From the NCBI GenBank assembly GCA_964387775.1, contig CAYLZO010000049.1, positions 1-24,852 on the forward strand: a DNA stretch of 24,852 nt, read 5' to 3'. The notes beneath the pieces were generated by a model. That model had not been told where the DNA came from. It did not search any database and worked only from the letters and a program-made list of their open reading frames with translations. The translations under genes were made by a program, and so were the position numbers. Origin of the DNA: CAYLZO01 sp964387775. Lineage in GTDB: Bacteria > Chloroflexota > Anaerolineae > JAAYZQ01. This document shows positions 5,680 through 12,912 of this stretch, one piece after another; positions within the stretch are counted from its first letter, which is position 1, and every line of letters begins with the position of its first letter.

Positions 5680-6908
5680 AACCGAAACTGCGAGAGGTCG
5701 AAGCCCATCCCATTCAGCACGAGGGCCAGCCGATGATTCTGCTGCGCGATCCGCTGCGCCTGAGCGACACGCAGATCGCCGTGCCCCGCCCGCTGGGTCC
5801 CCTGCTGGCGCTAATGGACGGCAGCCGCGACGAGGCCGCGCTGGAGGCCGCGCTCCAGGTGCGGGCCCAGGTGCGGCTGGCGCCCGGCCTGCTGCCCAAG
5901 TTGCTGGCCGACCTCGACGCGGCCTGCCTGCTCGACAACGAGACTTTTGCCCGGGCCAAGGCCGAGGCGCTGCGCGCTTACCGCGAGGCGCCCTTCCGCC
6001 CGCTGACCCTCGCCGGGGCCAGCTACGCGCCCGACGCCGGCAGGGTCGCCGAGCAGTTGCAGGGTTACCTGGATGCCCTGCCGCCCAGCGAGCCCGCTGC
6101 GACCGACGAGCCGATCCGGGGCCTGATCTGCCCCCACATCGACTATCAGCGCGGCGGGCCGGTCTATGCCCAGGTGTGGCGCGCTGCCACCCAGGCTGCC
6201 CGCGAGGCCGAGCGGGTCGTCATCCTGGGCACCGACCACCAGGGCGGCCCCGGCGCGCTGACCCTCACCCGCCAGTCGTATGCCACGCCCTTTGGCCTGC
6301 TGCCCACCGACACCGAGGCGGTGGACGCCCTGGCTGCGGCGCTGGGCGAGGAGGTGGCCTCGGAAGCGCTAGCGGCCTTTGGCGAGGAGCTGCACCATCG
6401 CGGCGAGCACTCCATCGAGCTGGCCGCGGTCTGGCTGCACTTTATCCGGCAAGGACGGCCGGTGCCCCTGGTGCCGATCCTGTGCGGCAGCTTTCACGAT
6501 TTCGTCCACGGTGAGGGTGATCCGGCGGACCACGCGCCCTTTGCCCGGGCCGTGGAGGCACTGCGGGAGATGATGGCCGAGCGACGGACCCTCGTCGTCG
6601 CGGCGGCCGACCTGTGCCACGCCGGCCCGGCTTTTGGCGACCCCCACGGGCTCGATTTCATCGCCAAGGCCCAGGTGCGGAACCACGACGAGCGGCTGCT
6701 GGGCGCCGTCTACGATGGCGACGCGGCGGGCTTTTTTGCGCAGCTCAAGGCCGAGGGCGACCGGCGCAACGTCTGCGGCCTGCCGCCCATCTATCTCACC
6801 TTGCGGCTGTTGGACAAAGTGAGCGGCGAGCCCGCCGGCTACGCCCAGTGCCCGGCCGACCCGCAGGGGCTATCGTGGGTGACGGTGGCGGGGGTGGTGT
6901 TGCGTTGA
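5676..6908 (+). CDS. amrB: AmmeMemoRadiSam system protein B (MEMO1 family)
   Basis: This 410-residue protein has an N-terminal domain of about 110 residues (KPKLREVEAHPIQHEGQPM and a LLALMDGS segment) typical of bacterial AmrB proteins, then a MEMO1-type domain related to class III dioxygenases. All four residues matching the human MEMO1 metal-site region are present: His 154 (CPHIDY), His 188 (GTDHQGG), His 245 (EHSIE) and Cys 314 (DLCHAG). TTG 5676 is the chosen start because the N-terminus matches family members and overlaps the upstream stop by TTGA; ATG 5733 would remove 19 conserved residues. The partner radical-SAM and AMMECR1 genes are not in the window. Its biochemical role is not settled for bacteria. 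Confidence 0.9.
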   Translation: MKPKLREVEAHPIQHEGQPMILLRDPLRLSDTQIAVPRPLGPLLALMDGSRDEAALEAALQVRAQVRLAPGLLPKLLADLDAACLLDNETFARAKAEALRAYREAPFRPLTLAGASYAPDAGRVAEQLQGYLDALPPSEPAATDEPIRGLICPHIDYQRGGPVYAQVWRAATQAAREAERVVILGTDHQGGPGALTLTRQSYATPFGLLPTDTEAVDALAAALGEEVASEALAAFGEELHHRGEHSIELAAVWLHFIRQGRPVPLVPILCGSFHDFVHGEGDPADHAPFARAVEALREMMAERRTLVVAAADLCHAGPAFGDPHGLDFIAKAQVRNHDERLLGAVYDGDAAGFFAQLKAEGDRRNVCGLPPIYLTLRLLDKVSGEPAGYAQCPADPQGLSWVTVAGVVLR

Positions 6909-6947
6909 GAATCCTAATCACGTTTCACGCTCAGAAAGCGCAGGCTG

Positions 6948-7843
6948 ATGGTTGAAACGGCGTTACAGCCAACGCTACTCTACCCAGAAGTATCCACCGA
7001 GTCAACGGTGTATCAGGGGGATGCGCATCAAATCTTGTCTGAGCTTCCCACGGGAGTTTGCCAGACTGCCGTGACCTCCCCGCCCTACTGGGGTTTGCGA
7101 GATTACGAGTGTCCCGGTCAACTTGGCTCTGAGGAGAGCGTAGATGAATATGTCGAAAGACTGGTGCAGGTGTTTCACGAACTGAAACGGGTTCTGCGCG
7201 AGGACGGCACCTTTTGGCTGAACATCGGCGATTGCTACACGAGTGGTGGGCGGACTTGGCGGGCACCCGACAAAAAGAACCCCGCTCGCGCCATGTCGTA
7301 CCGGGCGCCCACGCCGGAGGGCCTCAATCCAAAGGATCTGGTGGGTGTTCCGTGGCGGGTGGCGATGGCGCTCCAGGCCGACGGCTGGTACCTGCGGAGT
7401 GAGATCATCTGGCACAAGCCCAATCCCCATCCCGAGAGTGTGAAAGATAGGCCCACCCGGGCGCACGAAAAGATCTTTCTTCTCAGCAAGAGTGAGCAGT
7501 ATTTCTACGACTATGAGGCCATCCGCGAGAGAGGAAAAAACGGGGAACCTCGAAACAAACGCAGCGTCTGGACCGTGCAAACGGAGCCGCTCAAAGAAGC
7601 CCATTTTGCCACTTTCCCAACGAAATTGATAGAACCCTGTATCTTGGCCGGAAGTCGAGTCGGTGATTTTGTGCTCGATCCCTTCTTTGGCTCGGTACGA
7701 CGGGTCTGGTCGCAGCTTTGCACGGTCGTAGTTTCATTAGCATTGAATTGAAGAAGGAGTATATCAAGATCGCCAGAAAGAGGCTGGCTGAGCAGGGATT
7801 CACGTTTGAGACCGTCGAATCCGACCAAACACAAGGAGGATAG
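6948..7843 (+). pseudogene. Beta-class DNA methyltransferase (N4mC/N6mA), frameshifted
   Basis: The frame from ATG 6948 contains motif IV (TSPPYWGLRDY, residues 43-53), a HELKRVLREDGTFWLNIGD strand and, near the end, the SAM-binding motif VLDPFFGS. The order IV before I marks a beta-class restriction-modification methyltransferase. After TCG at 7692-7694 the frame should read GGT ACG ACG GGT, but one G is missing, so it ends early at 7751. Restoring that G gives GSGTTGLVAALHGRSFISIE, then a normal tail to TAG 7841-7843. The break destroys motif I and removes the C-terminus. It adjoins a gutted endonuclease gene, so real decay is likelier than a homopolymer sequencing error, though the latter is possible. 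Confidence 0.85.
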
Positions 7844-7844
7844 C

Positions 7845-8193
7845 GTGCCCAAGTACCCGGTCCTGTCACCATCATTGCAATTGGGCTTCTACCAGCGTCT
7901 GAAAGAGGCCGAGGAAGCACACTTGCTTCCAGCTCTGTTGGAGCAGGTTGGAGAGTTGGACATTGGCCAACTTGACCAAGAGTTGTTGAACTGTAAGCGT
8001 TCAGGGGGATCTTGAATGGGACACGGATTCACAGTTTTGGACGGTCATCAACGTTGCAGGTATAGATGATTCCGCCTGGAAGCAGGAAACGCCCACGACG
8101 AATGAGCTTTTCTACCTTGAGGAGATCGCTAAAGTTGGCAGCTCGGAGTATGCTCGTTTCAGAGAATATCTAGTCTCGGAGTTGGGTATCTAG
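7845..8193 (+). pseudogene. Type II restriction endonuclease remnant (both ends, middle deleted)
   Basis: GTG 7845 has a perfect AAGGAGGA site at 7833-7840 and begins PKYPVLSPSLQLGFYQRLKE, then a helix to DQELLN, before stopping at 8015. One frame over, from about 7993, follows a protein end: GDLEWDTDSQFWTVINVAG, NELFYLEEIAKVGSSEYARF, ending LVSELGI at TAG 8191-8193. The two pieces look like the N- and C-termini of one endonuclease of roughly 300 residues, with most of the catalytic core deleted and the frame shifted at the junction. By recollection the ends resemble XcyI/Cfr9I-type (CCCGGG) enzymes, whose partners are N4-cytosine methyltransferases; this specificity is unproven. Confidence 0.65.
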
Positions 8194-8197
8194 GAGG
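8192..8197 (+). promoter_or_regulatory. Ribosome-binding site of the DUF4139 gene
   Basis: AGGAGG at 8192-8197 overlaps the stop of the endonuclease remnant and lies seven bases before ATG 8205, fixing that start. Confidence 0.75.
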
Positions 8198-8204
8198 GCC
8201 TACG

Positions 8205-10139
8205 ATGAATCTACCCATCACGCACATGACCTTGTACAAGCACGGCGTCGGCTTTTTCGAGCGCCGGGCGGAACTAAGCGGCGAGGAGGTCGAGCTCTCC
8301 TTCCGCGTCGAAGAGATGAACGACGTGCTCAAGAGTCTGACGGCCATCGACCTCGGCAGTGGCCAGGTGCTGGGCCTCGACTATGCCACGCCCCAGGGCC
8401 GCGAGGAGCGTCTGGCCGGCTGCTCGGTGCGCCTGGCCGACGACCGCAGCCTGCGCGACCTGCTGGTCAGCCTGCGGGGACGGCGCGTGCGCCTGCGCCT
8501 CGACCAGGGAGAGGAGGCCAGCGGCACGTTGCTCGGCCTGGACGAGCTGCCCGAGCGGCAGCCAGTGGAAGCTTCGCCGGTGTCGCTCTTGCTGGATGAG
8601 ACCTCGCAGGTGGAAGCCGTGGCCCTGGGCCGCGTGCAGGGCGTCGAGATCCTGGACGAGCGGGGCGCCGACGACCTGCGCTTCTTCCTCAAGACGGCGC
8701 TGACCCAGGAGGACTATCGCCAGGTGACGATCCGCCTCTCGCCCGGCGAGCACGACCTGTCGGTGAGCTACATCGCCCCGGCGCCGACGTGGCGGGTCAG
8801 CTACCGGCTGGTGTGCGATCCCGACGCCGACGGCGGCCCGCGTGCCTTGCTCCAGGGCTGGGGCATTTTCGACAACCGGCTGGAGGAGGACCTGGAGGGC
8901 ATTTCGCTGTCGCTGGTGGCCGGGATGCCCATCAGTTTCGTCTATGACCTCTACACGCCCTTTACGCCCCAGCGGCCCGTGGTCGAGGAGGAGGCCCGCG
9001 TGGCGGCCGCCCCGGTCGAGTTTGCCGAGGCGGAGGCGTTCCGTGGCGCCGAGCCACCGGGCGCGGCGATGGGAGCTGTGATGCGCGGATTTGCCCCCGC
9101 CCCGGCGCCGGCCCGGGCCAAAGCGGCCATCAGCCGCGAAGCCCTGGCCGGCGCCTCGCCGGTGACGACCGAGGGCGAGGCGCTGGGCGAGCTCTTCCAG
9201 TACAACATCGGCACCCCGGTGACGGTGCAGCGCGGCCACTCGGCCATGGTGCCCATCGTCGGCGCCGATCTGGGCTACCGCAAGGACCTGCTCTACAACG
9301 GCAGCAAAATGCCGGCCCATCCCGTGGCGACGCTGCGTCTCAAGAACGAGAGTGGCCTGACGCTGGAGCGCGGCCCGGTGACCGTCGTCGAGGGGGGCGA
9401 GTACGTGGGCGAGGCGGTGCTGCCCTTTACGGTCGAGGGCGGCGAGGTCGTCGTGCCCCACGCCGTGGAGCTGGGCGTCAAGGTCCGCGAGGACAGTGGG
9501 ACCGCGCGCGAGACCCACGGCTTGAATGTCAAGGGCGCCTACTTGCACCTCGAAGAGTGGGAGATACGCTGGCGCCTCTATCAGCTCAACAGCAGCCTCG
9601 GCGAGGCCAAGACGGTCCTGGTTGAGCATCCGCGCACGCCGCATTACGACCTGGCGGACACGCCCGATCCGAAGGAGCGGACCGACGAGCACTATCGCTT
9701 CGAGGTGGAGGTCCCGGGGCGGGGCGAGGCCAAGTTCCGCGTTCGTGAGCGCCGTCTCCTATCTCACCGCGAGGAACTTCGGCGCCAGTCGTACGCCGAC
9801 TTGCAGCGGTACCTGCGGCGAGGCTTGTTGGACCGCGAGGTCTACAACCGGGTGGCCGAGCTGTTGGGCCTCTGGGAAAAGATCGGCGACGCCGAGAAGC
9901 GCCTGAAAGAGGTGGAGCAGGAGCGGCAAAAGATCTACAAGGCCCAGCAGCAGATCCAGGGCAACATGGGTGCCCTGTCTACGACGGGCAAGGAGGGGGC
10001 TTTGCGCGCCCGCTACGTCGAGCAGTTGGAGGCCAGCGAGGATCAGCTCCAGGCGCTGGACAAGCGGGAATCGAACCTGAAAGCCGAGATCGAGCGGCTG
10101 GAGGGCGAGATCGAGGCCCGGCTCAAAGCGCTGGCCTAG
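8205..10139 (+). CDS. DUF4139 domain protein with C-terminal coiled coil
   Basis: A 644-residue protein of the DUF4139 (mucoidy-inhibitor-like) family. The N-terminal block ITHMTLYKHGVGFFER and VEEMNDVLKSLTAIDLG is typical. The beta-rich middle includes VSYIAPAPTWRVSYRLV, and a 50-residue Ala/Pro-rich linker (about 270-320) follows. A further beta domain contains ERTDEHYRFEVEVPGRGEA. Residues from about 560 to the end form a charged heptad-like coiled coil rich in Glu, Lys and Gln. No signal peptide or membrane helix is seen, so it is probably cytosolic. Function is unknown for the family. It is intact and follows the decayed restriction system, with a strong ribosome-binding site. Confidence 0.88.
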   Translation: MNLPITHMTLYKHGVGFFERRAELSGEEVELSFRVEEMNDVLKSLTAIDLGSGQVLGLDYATPQGREERLAGCSVRLADDRSLRDLLVSLRGRRVRLRLDQGEEASGTLLGLDELPERQPVEASPVSLLLDETSQVEAVALGRVQGVEILDERGADDLRFFLKTALTQEDYRQVTIRLSPGEHDLSVSYIAPAPTWRVSYRLVCDPDADGGPRALLQGWGIFDNRLEEDLEGISLSLVAGMPISFVYDLYTPFTPQRPVVEEEARVAAAPVEFAEAEAFRGAEPPGAAMGAVMRGFAPAPAPARAKAAISREALAGASPVTTEGEALGELFQYNIGTPVTVQRGHSAMVPIVGADLGYRKDLLYNGSKMPAHPVATLRLKNESGLTLERGPVTVVEGGEYVGEAVLPFTVEGGEVVVPHAVELGVKVREDSGTARETHGLNVKGAYLHLEEWEIRWRLYQLNSSLGEAKTVLVEHPRTPHYDLADTPDPKERTDEHYRFEVEVPGRGEAKFRVRERRLLSHREELRRQSYADLQRYLRRGLLDREVYNRVAELLGLWEKIGDAEKRLKEVEQERQKIYKAQQQIQGNMGALSTTGKEGALRARYVEQLEASEDQLQALDKRESNLKAEIERLEGEIEARLKALA

Positions 10140-10146
10140 TTGCAAA

Positions 10147-10179
10147 ACCGGGGATGGGGAGAACCTCCCCATCCCCGGT
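10147..10179. terminator. Hairpin terminator between convergent genes
   Basis: A perfect 15-bp stem, ACCGGGGATGGGGAG (10147-10161) and its complement (10165-10179), with an AAC loop. On the minus strand it is followed by TTTT, so it is a good intrinsic terminator for the Fe-S protein gene. On the plus strand it has no T-run but may still end the DUF4139 transcript. Confidence 0.8.
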
Positions 10180-10185
10180 GTGGTG

Positions 10186-10719
10186 TCAGGCTGCTTCGGC
10201 CAGCATTTCCAGAAGGGCCTGGCGCTTTTCGGCGTACTGCTCCTCGTCAAAGAGGGGTATGCAGTCCCGCACGTCCGCCTCGCCAACCGTGAGCTTGGTG
10301 GCAAAGGCGAAACAGGACGCCTCGCCGCACTCTTTGCAGTTGGTCTGCGGCAGCAATTTGTAGATCTCCATCGCCACCAGGCGCTTGCGGGGCTCGTGGA
10401 GGGGCGTGATGTTGGCCCGGTCCATCCAGATGTTGTTGATCTCGGCCAGGATCTTTTCCATCTCGACCGTGGCCGTGTCCCGGTCGGGCAGGTTGCTGAT
10501 GGTGATCTTGTTGGGTTGGATGGCGACCGAGCGACCTTCGCGGTGCCACGTGATCTGTTTGGCCGCCGGGCTGTAGACGACGTTTTTCCACTGGGCGTTG
10601 AGGTAGGGAAAGACCTCGCTGATGTCGTCTTTGAATTGGGCAGTGGCATTCCAATACTCGGCGCCGGGCTCACAGCCGGGCGCCTCCAGGTCTAGGTCGT
10701 ACTCTTTGGCGATAAACAC
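10186..10719 (-). CDS. 4Fe-4S cluster protein (PF04060-type domain)
   Basis: A 177-residue protein whose C-terminal third carries the Fe-S domain found in acetyl-CoA synthase gamma subunits and related proteins: LPQTNCKECGEASCFAFATK then DVRDC, with Cys 128, 131, 136 and 153 spaced x2, x4, x16. The first 120 residues form an unassigned domain with strands VVYSPAAKQITWH and GRSVAIQPNKITISN. It is probably a cytosolic electron carrier or corrinoid-related accessory protein, but the partner is not in the window. The start is GTG (complement of 10717-10719), seven bases after a perfect AGGAGG. It has its own promoter and terminator, so it is monocistronic. Confidence 0.85.
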   Translation of the reverse strand: MFIAKEYDLDLEAPGCEPGAEYWNATAQFKDDISEVFPYLNAQWKNVVYSPAAKQITWHREGRSVAIQPNKITISNLPDRDTATVEMEKILAEINNIWMDRANITPLHEPRKRLVAMEIYKLLPQTNCKECGEASCFAFATKLTVGEADVRDCIPLFDEEQYAEKRQALLEMLAEAA

Positions 10720-10768
10720 GCTGCTGCCTCCTGTTCTATGTGCTGGGATTTAGGGCCAGACGGTCAAA

Positions 10769-10797
10769 AGTGTACCACGGTCCGAGACACTTGTCAA
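10769..10797 (-). promoter_or_regulatory. Promoter of the Fe-S protein gene
   Basis: On the minus strand a consensus TTGACA (complement of 10792-10797) and TACACT (complement of 10769-10774) are separated by 17 bp. The transcript would start about 45 bases before the GTG. Confidence 0.7.
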
Positions 10798-10852
10798 AAG
10801 CCCTGGGGCATGGCTCCCGCCAAATCAGATTCTCACACTTCCGTCGGTGCGT

Positions 10853-10881
10853 TTGACAGACAACATAAACTCCACTATAAT
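10853..10881 (+). promoter_or_regulatory. Perfect sigma70 promoter, interrupted downstream by an insertion
   Basis: TTGACA at 10853-10858 and TATAAT at 10876-10881 match the consensus exactly with a 17-bp spacer. The first plus-strand gene is the PrsW-like gene at 11307. A MITE-like element begins at the end of the -10 box, so the transcript would start inside the insertion and have a leader of roughly 420 bases. Confidence 0.7.
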
Positions 10882-11063
10882 ATCACTACCGGGCACTTTT
10901 TCTGCCAGGTGCTTCAGAATCGCGGATCTGCAGAAAAACACGGATTGGACTCGTTGAATTGGACCACATAGTTCATCTGCTTCGGAAAAATCCGCGAGTT
11001 TCTGTTGATCCGCGGCTCTTCCGCCCGGCGACCATAAAAGTGTCCGGTAGTGAAACTATAATA
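10874..11063. mobile_element. MITE-like insertion with 8-9 bp target duplication
   Basis: ACTATAATA at 10874-10882 is repeated directly at 11055-11063. Between them lies an element of about 172 bp with terminal inverted repeats TCACTACCGGGCACTTTT (10883-10900) and AAAAGTGTCCGGTAGTGA (11036-11053), differing at one position. A second inverted pair lies inside (10918-10946 and 10989-11015; shared core CGCGGATC and CAGAAA). There is no coding capacity. Terminal repeats plus a flanking direct repeat are the marks of a transposed non-autonomous element. The transposase family is not identifiable here; an 8-9 bp duplication fits several IS families. The rest of the gene-free stretch, 11064-11306, holds only short hairpins such as GCGAGA/TCTCGC. 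Confidence 0.75.
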
Positions 11064-11306
11064 ATGGCGTCGTCTGAAGCGATGGTGGGCGACACCTCGA
11101 TTGGTTCATAAGGCTTCAAACGCGATGTCTGCGGTTCCAGGCGAGACGAATCTATCTCGCTGTTGTGTGGATAGGGCAAAGTCAGGGGTGTGCTTTGTCA
11201 CTGATCTGTCGCCCGTCTCGAGTATCATTCGGATAGCGGATCTCTCTACAGACTTTTCTAGCGGAATCACAAAACGGAACCACAATAATCGAAAGGAGGC
11301 TGTTTC

Positions 11307-12257
11307 ATGGAGCAACTCAAGTGTTGTGTCTGCCACGAGCCGGTGGACGGCGATGCCCCGCGCCTGGGGGAGCGGGTCTATTGCGAGGAGCACTATGCCA
11401 AGGTGAATCGAGATCGCGGGAGCGTGTGGCGCTCTGCCGTGCTGAACATTGCGGCGGTGGTGCTCTTTGCCGCTTTTGTGGCCATCGTCGTGGGGATCTT
11501 TGAGCCCTCGCTGGAGGGCACCCCGCTGATCCTGGTCGGCGTGGTGCTGGCCCTCGTACCGGCTTTGCTCTGGCTGCTCTTTTTCTACGTCCAAGATGTG
11601 CTAGAGCCCGAGCCCAAGGGTTACGTGCTCGGCGTCTTTGTGCTGGGCGCCCTGCTGGCCAGCGCGGTGGGCATTCCGGTCGTGCGCGACCTTTTTCACG
11701 TCCAGACCTGGCTGGGGCGCAATCTGCTGGTCAACCTCCTCGGCTCGATCCTCGTCGTCGGCTTTGTCCAGGAGTTCCTCAAGTACGGGGCGGTGCGCTA
11801 CAGCATCTACCTGTTGCCCGAGTTCGACGAGCGGATGGACGGCATCCTCTACGGCACGGCAGCGGGCCTGGGATTTGCCACCATGCTCAACATCAACTAT
11901 GTCATCGAGAGTGGGGGCGTGGACCTGGTGGCAGGCATCGTGCGCATCGTGATTACGGCCCTGGCCCAGGCGAGCTTTGCCGGCATCAGTGGCTACTTCC
12001 TGGCGCGGGCCAAGTTTGAGGACGAGCCGGTCTGGTGGCTGCCCCTGGGCTTGACCACTGCTGCGGTGCTCAACGGGCTCTTTACCGTCGTTCGGGGCGG
12101 ATTGACCCGCACCGGTTCGCTGGCAGCGGCCCGGACCACCAGCCCCTGGCTGGGCCTGATATTCGCCACCCTGGTTGCCGCAGCAACGCTGGCTGTTCTG
12201 ATCTACTTGATCCGTCGCGCCAACCGCATGACGGTCGCCGGTGAGCAAGGTGCCTAG
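11307..12257 (+). CDS. PrsW-like membrane protein with zinc-finger N-terminus, altered protease motifs
   Basis: This 316-residue protein starts with a small metal-binding-like module (Cys 6-x2-Cys 9, Cys 26-x2-His 29), followed by about eight membrane segments that match the PrsW family of intramembrane glutamic proteases. The three family motifs, EExxK, FxxxE and HxxxD, are altered. They read QEFLK (155-159), FATML (190-194) and QASFA (221-225), so one Glu, the second-motif acid and the His/Asp pair are missing. It may be a non-catalytic relative. ATG 11307 has a strong AAGGAGG site. It is the first gene of a probable three-gene operon ending in a secreted protease. The fold is confident, the activity doubtful. 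Confidence 0.85.
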   Translation: MEQLKCCVCHEPVDGDAPRLGERVYCEEHYAKVNRDRGSVWRSAVLNIAAVVLFAAFVAIVVGIFEPSLEGTPLILVGVVLALVPALLWLLFFYVQDVLEPEPKGYVLGVFVLGALLASAVGIPVVRDLFHVQTWLGRNLLVNLLGSILVVGFVQEFLKYGAVRYSIYLLPEFDERMDGILYGTAAGLGFATMLNINYVIESGGVDLVAGIVRIVITALAQASFAGISGYFLARAKFEDEPVWWLPLGLTTAAVLNGLFTVVRGGLTRTGSLAAARTTSPWLGLIFATLVAAATLAVLIYLIRRANRMTVAGEQGA

Positions 12258-12278
12258 CATCGAGAAGGAGAGGATACG

Positions 12279-12878
12279 ATGACAATGAAAACCATGGTTC
12301 GAAAACGGCGAGATCGCTGGGCCGACTGGGCCGTCGTCGGCGTGCTGGTGATCGCCCTGCTCCTGGGCTGGGTGGTCATGGCCCTGGCCGAAAGCTCGAC
12401 CGAGACCTTTACCGCTAACCAAGCCTCGCTCACCGTCCACTACCCGACCGACTGGCTCATTCGCGAGAGTGACGAGGTTGCTTTCCGGGCGATAGACCCG
12501 GCCTCGGGTGCTTTCAAGACGACCTACGAAGTTCAGGTCGTGCCGATTCAGGCTACAGAAAACCCCACGCCCACGCTCTCCGTGGCGCTCAACAACGCCT
12601 CGCTGGCGCGGGCCGGGGAATATAGCGCCTACCGGCTCTTTGACGTCGTCCGGGACAAAGACCTGGACGGCCAACCGACAATGGAGGCGACGTACGTCTT
12701 TGTCCAAAAAGGTAGTGACCTCTTTAGGCAAGACATGCCCATCGTAGTCCTGGGCCTGGACATCGCCGTGACCGAGGGCGAGCGGGCTTATATCTTTAGT
12801 CTGATGGCCGCCGAAGAGAATTTTGGGGAGGCCGAGAAGGACTTTCGCAAGTTCGTCCGCAAGGCCGAGACTTGGTGA
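12279..12878 (+). CDS. Membrane-anchored PsbP/DcrB-like extracytoplasmic protein
   Basis: A 199-residue protein with a positively charged N-terminus, one membrane helix (about residues 17-37, VVGVLVIALLLGWVVMAL) and an outside domain. That domain resembles PsbP/DcrB-like proteins: an early LTVHYPTDWLI strand, a middle with SLARAGEYSAYRL, and an ending AEENFGEAEKDFRKFV helix. No catalytic motif is seen, so a binding or structural role at the cell surface is likely. It begins 21 bases after the PrsW-like gene with an AAGGAGAGG ribosome-binding site and ends 34 bases before the protease start. The three genes probably form one transcript. Family assignment is by pattern and moderate. Confidence 0.75.
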   Translation: MTMKTMVRKRRDRWADWAVVGVLVIALLLGWVVMALAESSTETFTANQASLTVHYPTDWLIRESDEVAFRAIDPASGAFKTTYEVQVVPIQATENPTPTLSVALNNASLARAGEYSAYRLFDVVRDKDLDGQPTMEATYVFVQKGSDLFRQDMPIVVLGLDIAVTEGERAYIFSLMAAEENFGEAEKDFRKFVRKAETW

Positions 12879-12912
12879 CGGCTGACGAGTGACGGATGAA
12901 AGGATGCACATA

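Noticed and set aside
8274..9692. Long minus-strand open frame opposite the DUF4139 gene
   Set aside because: Shadow frame: no ribosome-binding site, no recognisable domain, and the plus strand has clear family blocks.
10140..10185. Short ORFs between the DUF4139 and Fe-S genes
   Set aside because: The segment is fully explained by the 15-bp terminator hairpin and its flanks.
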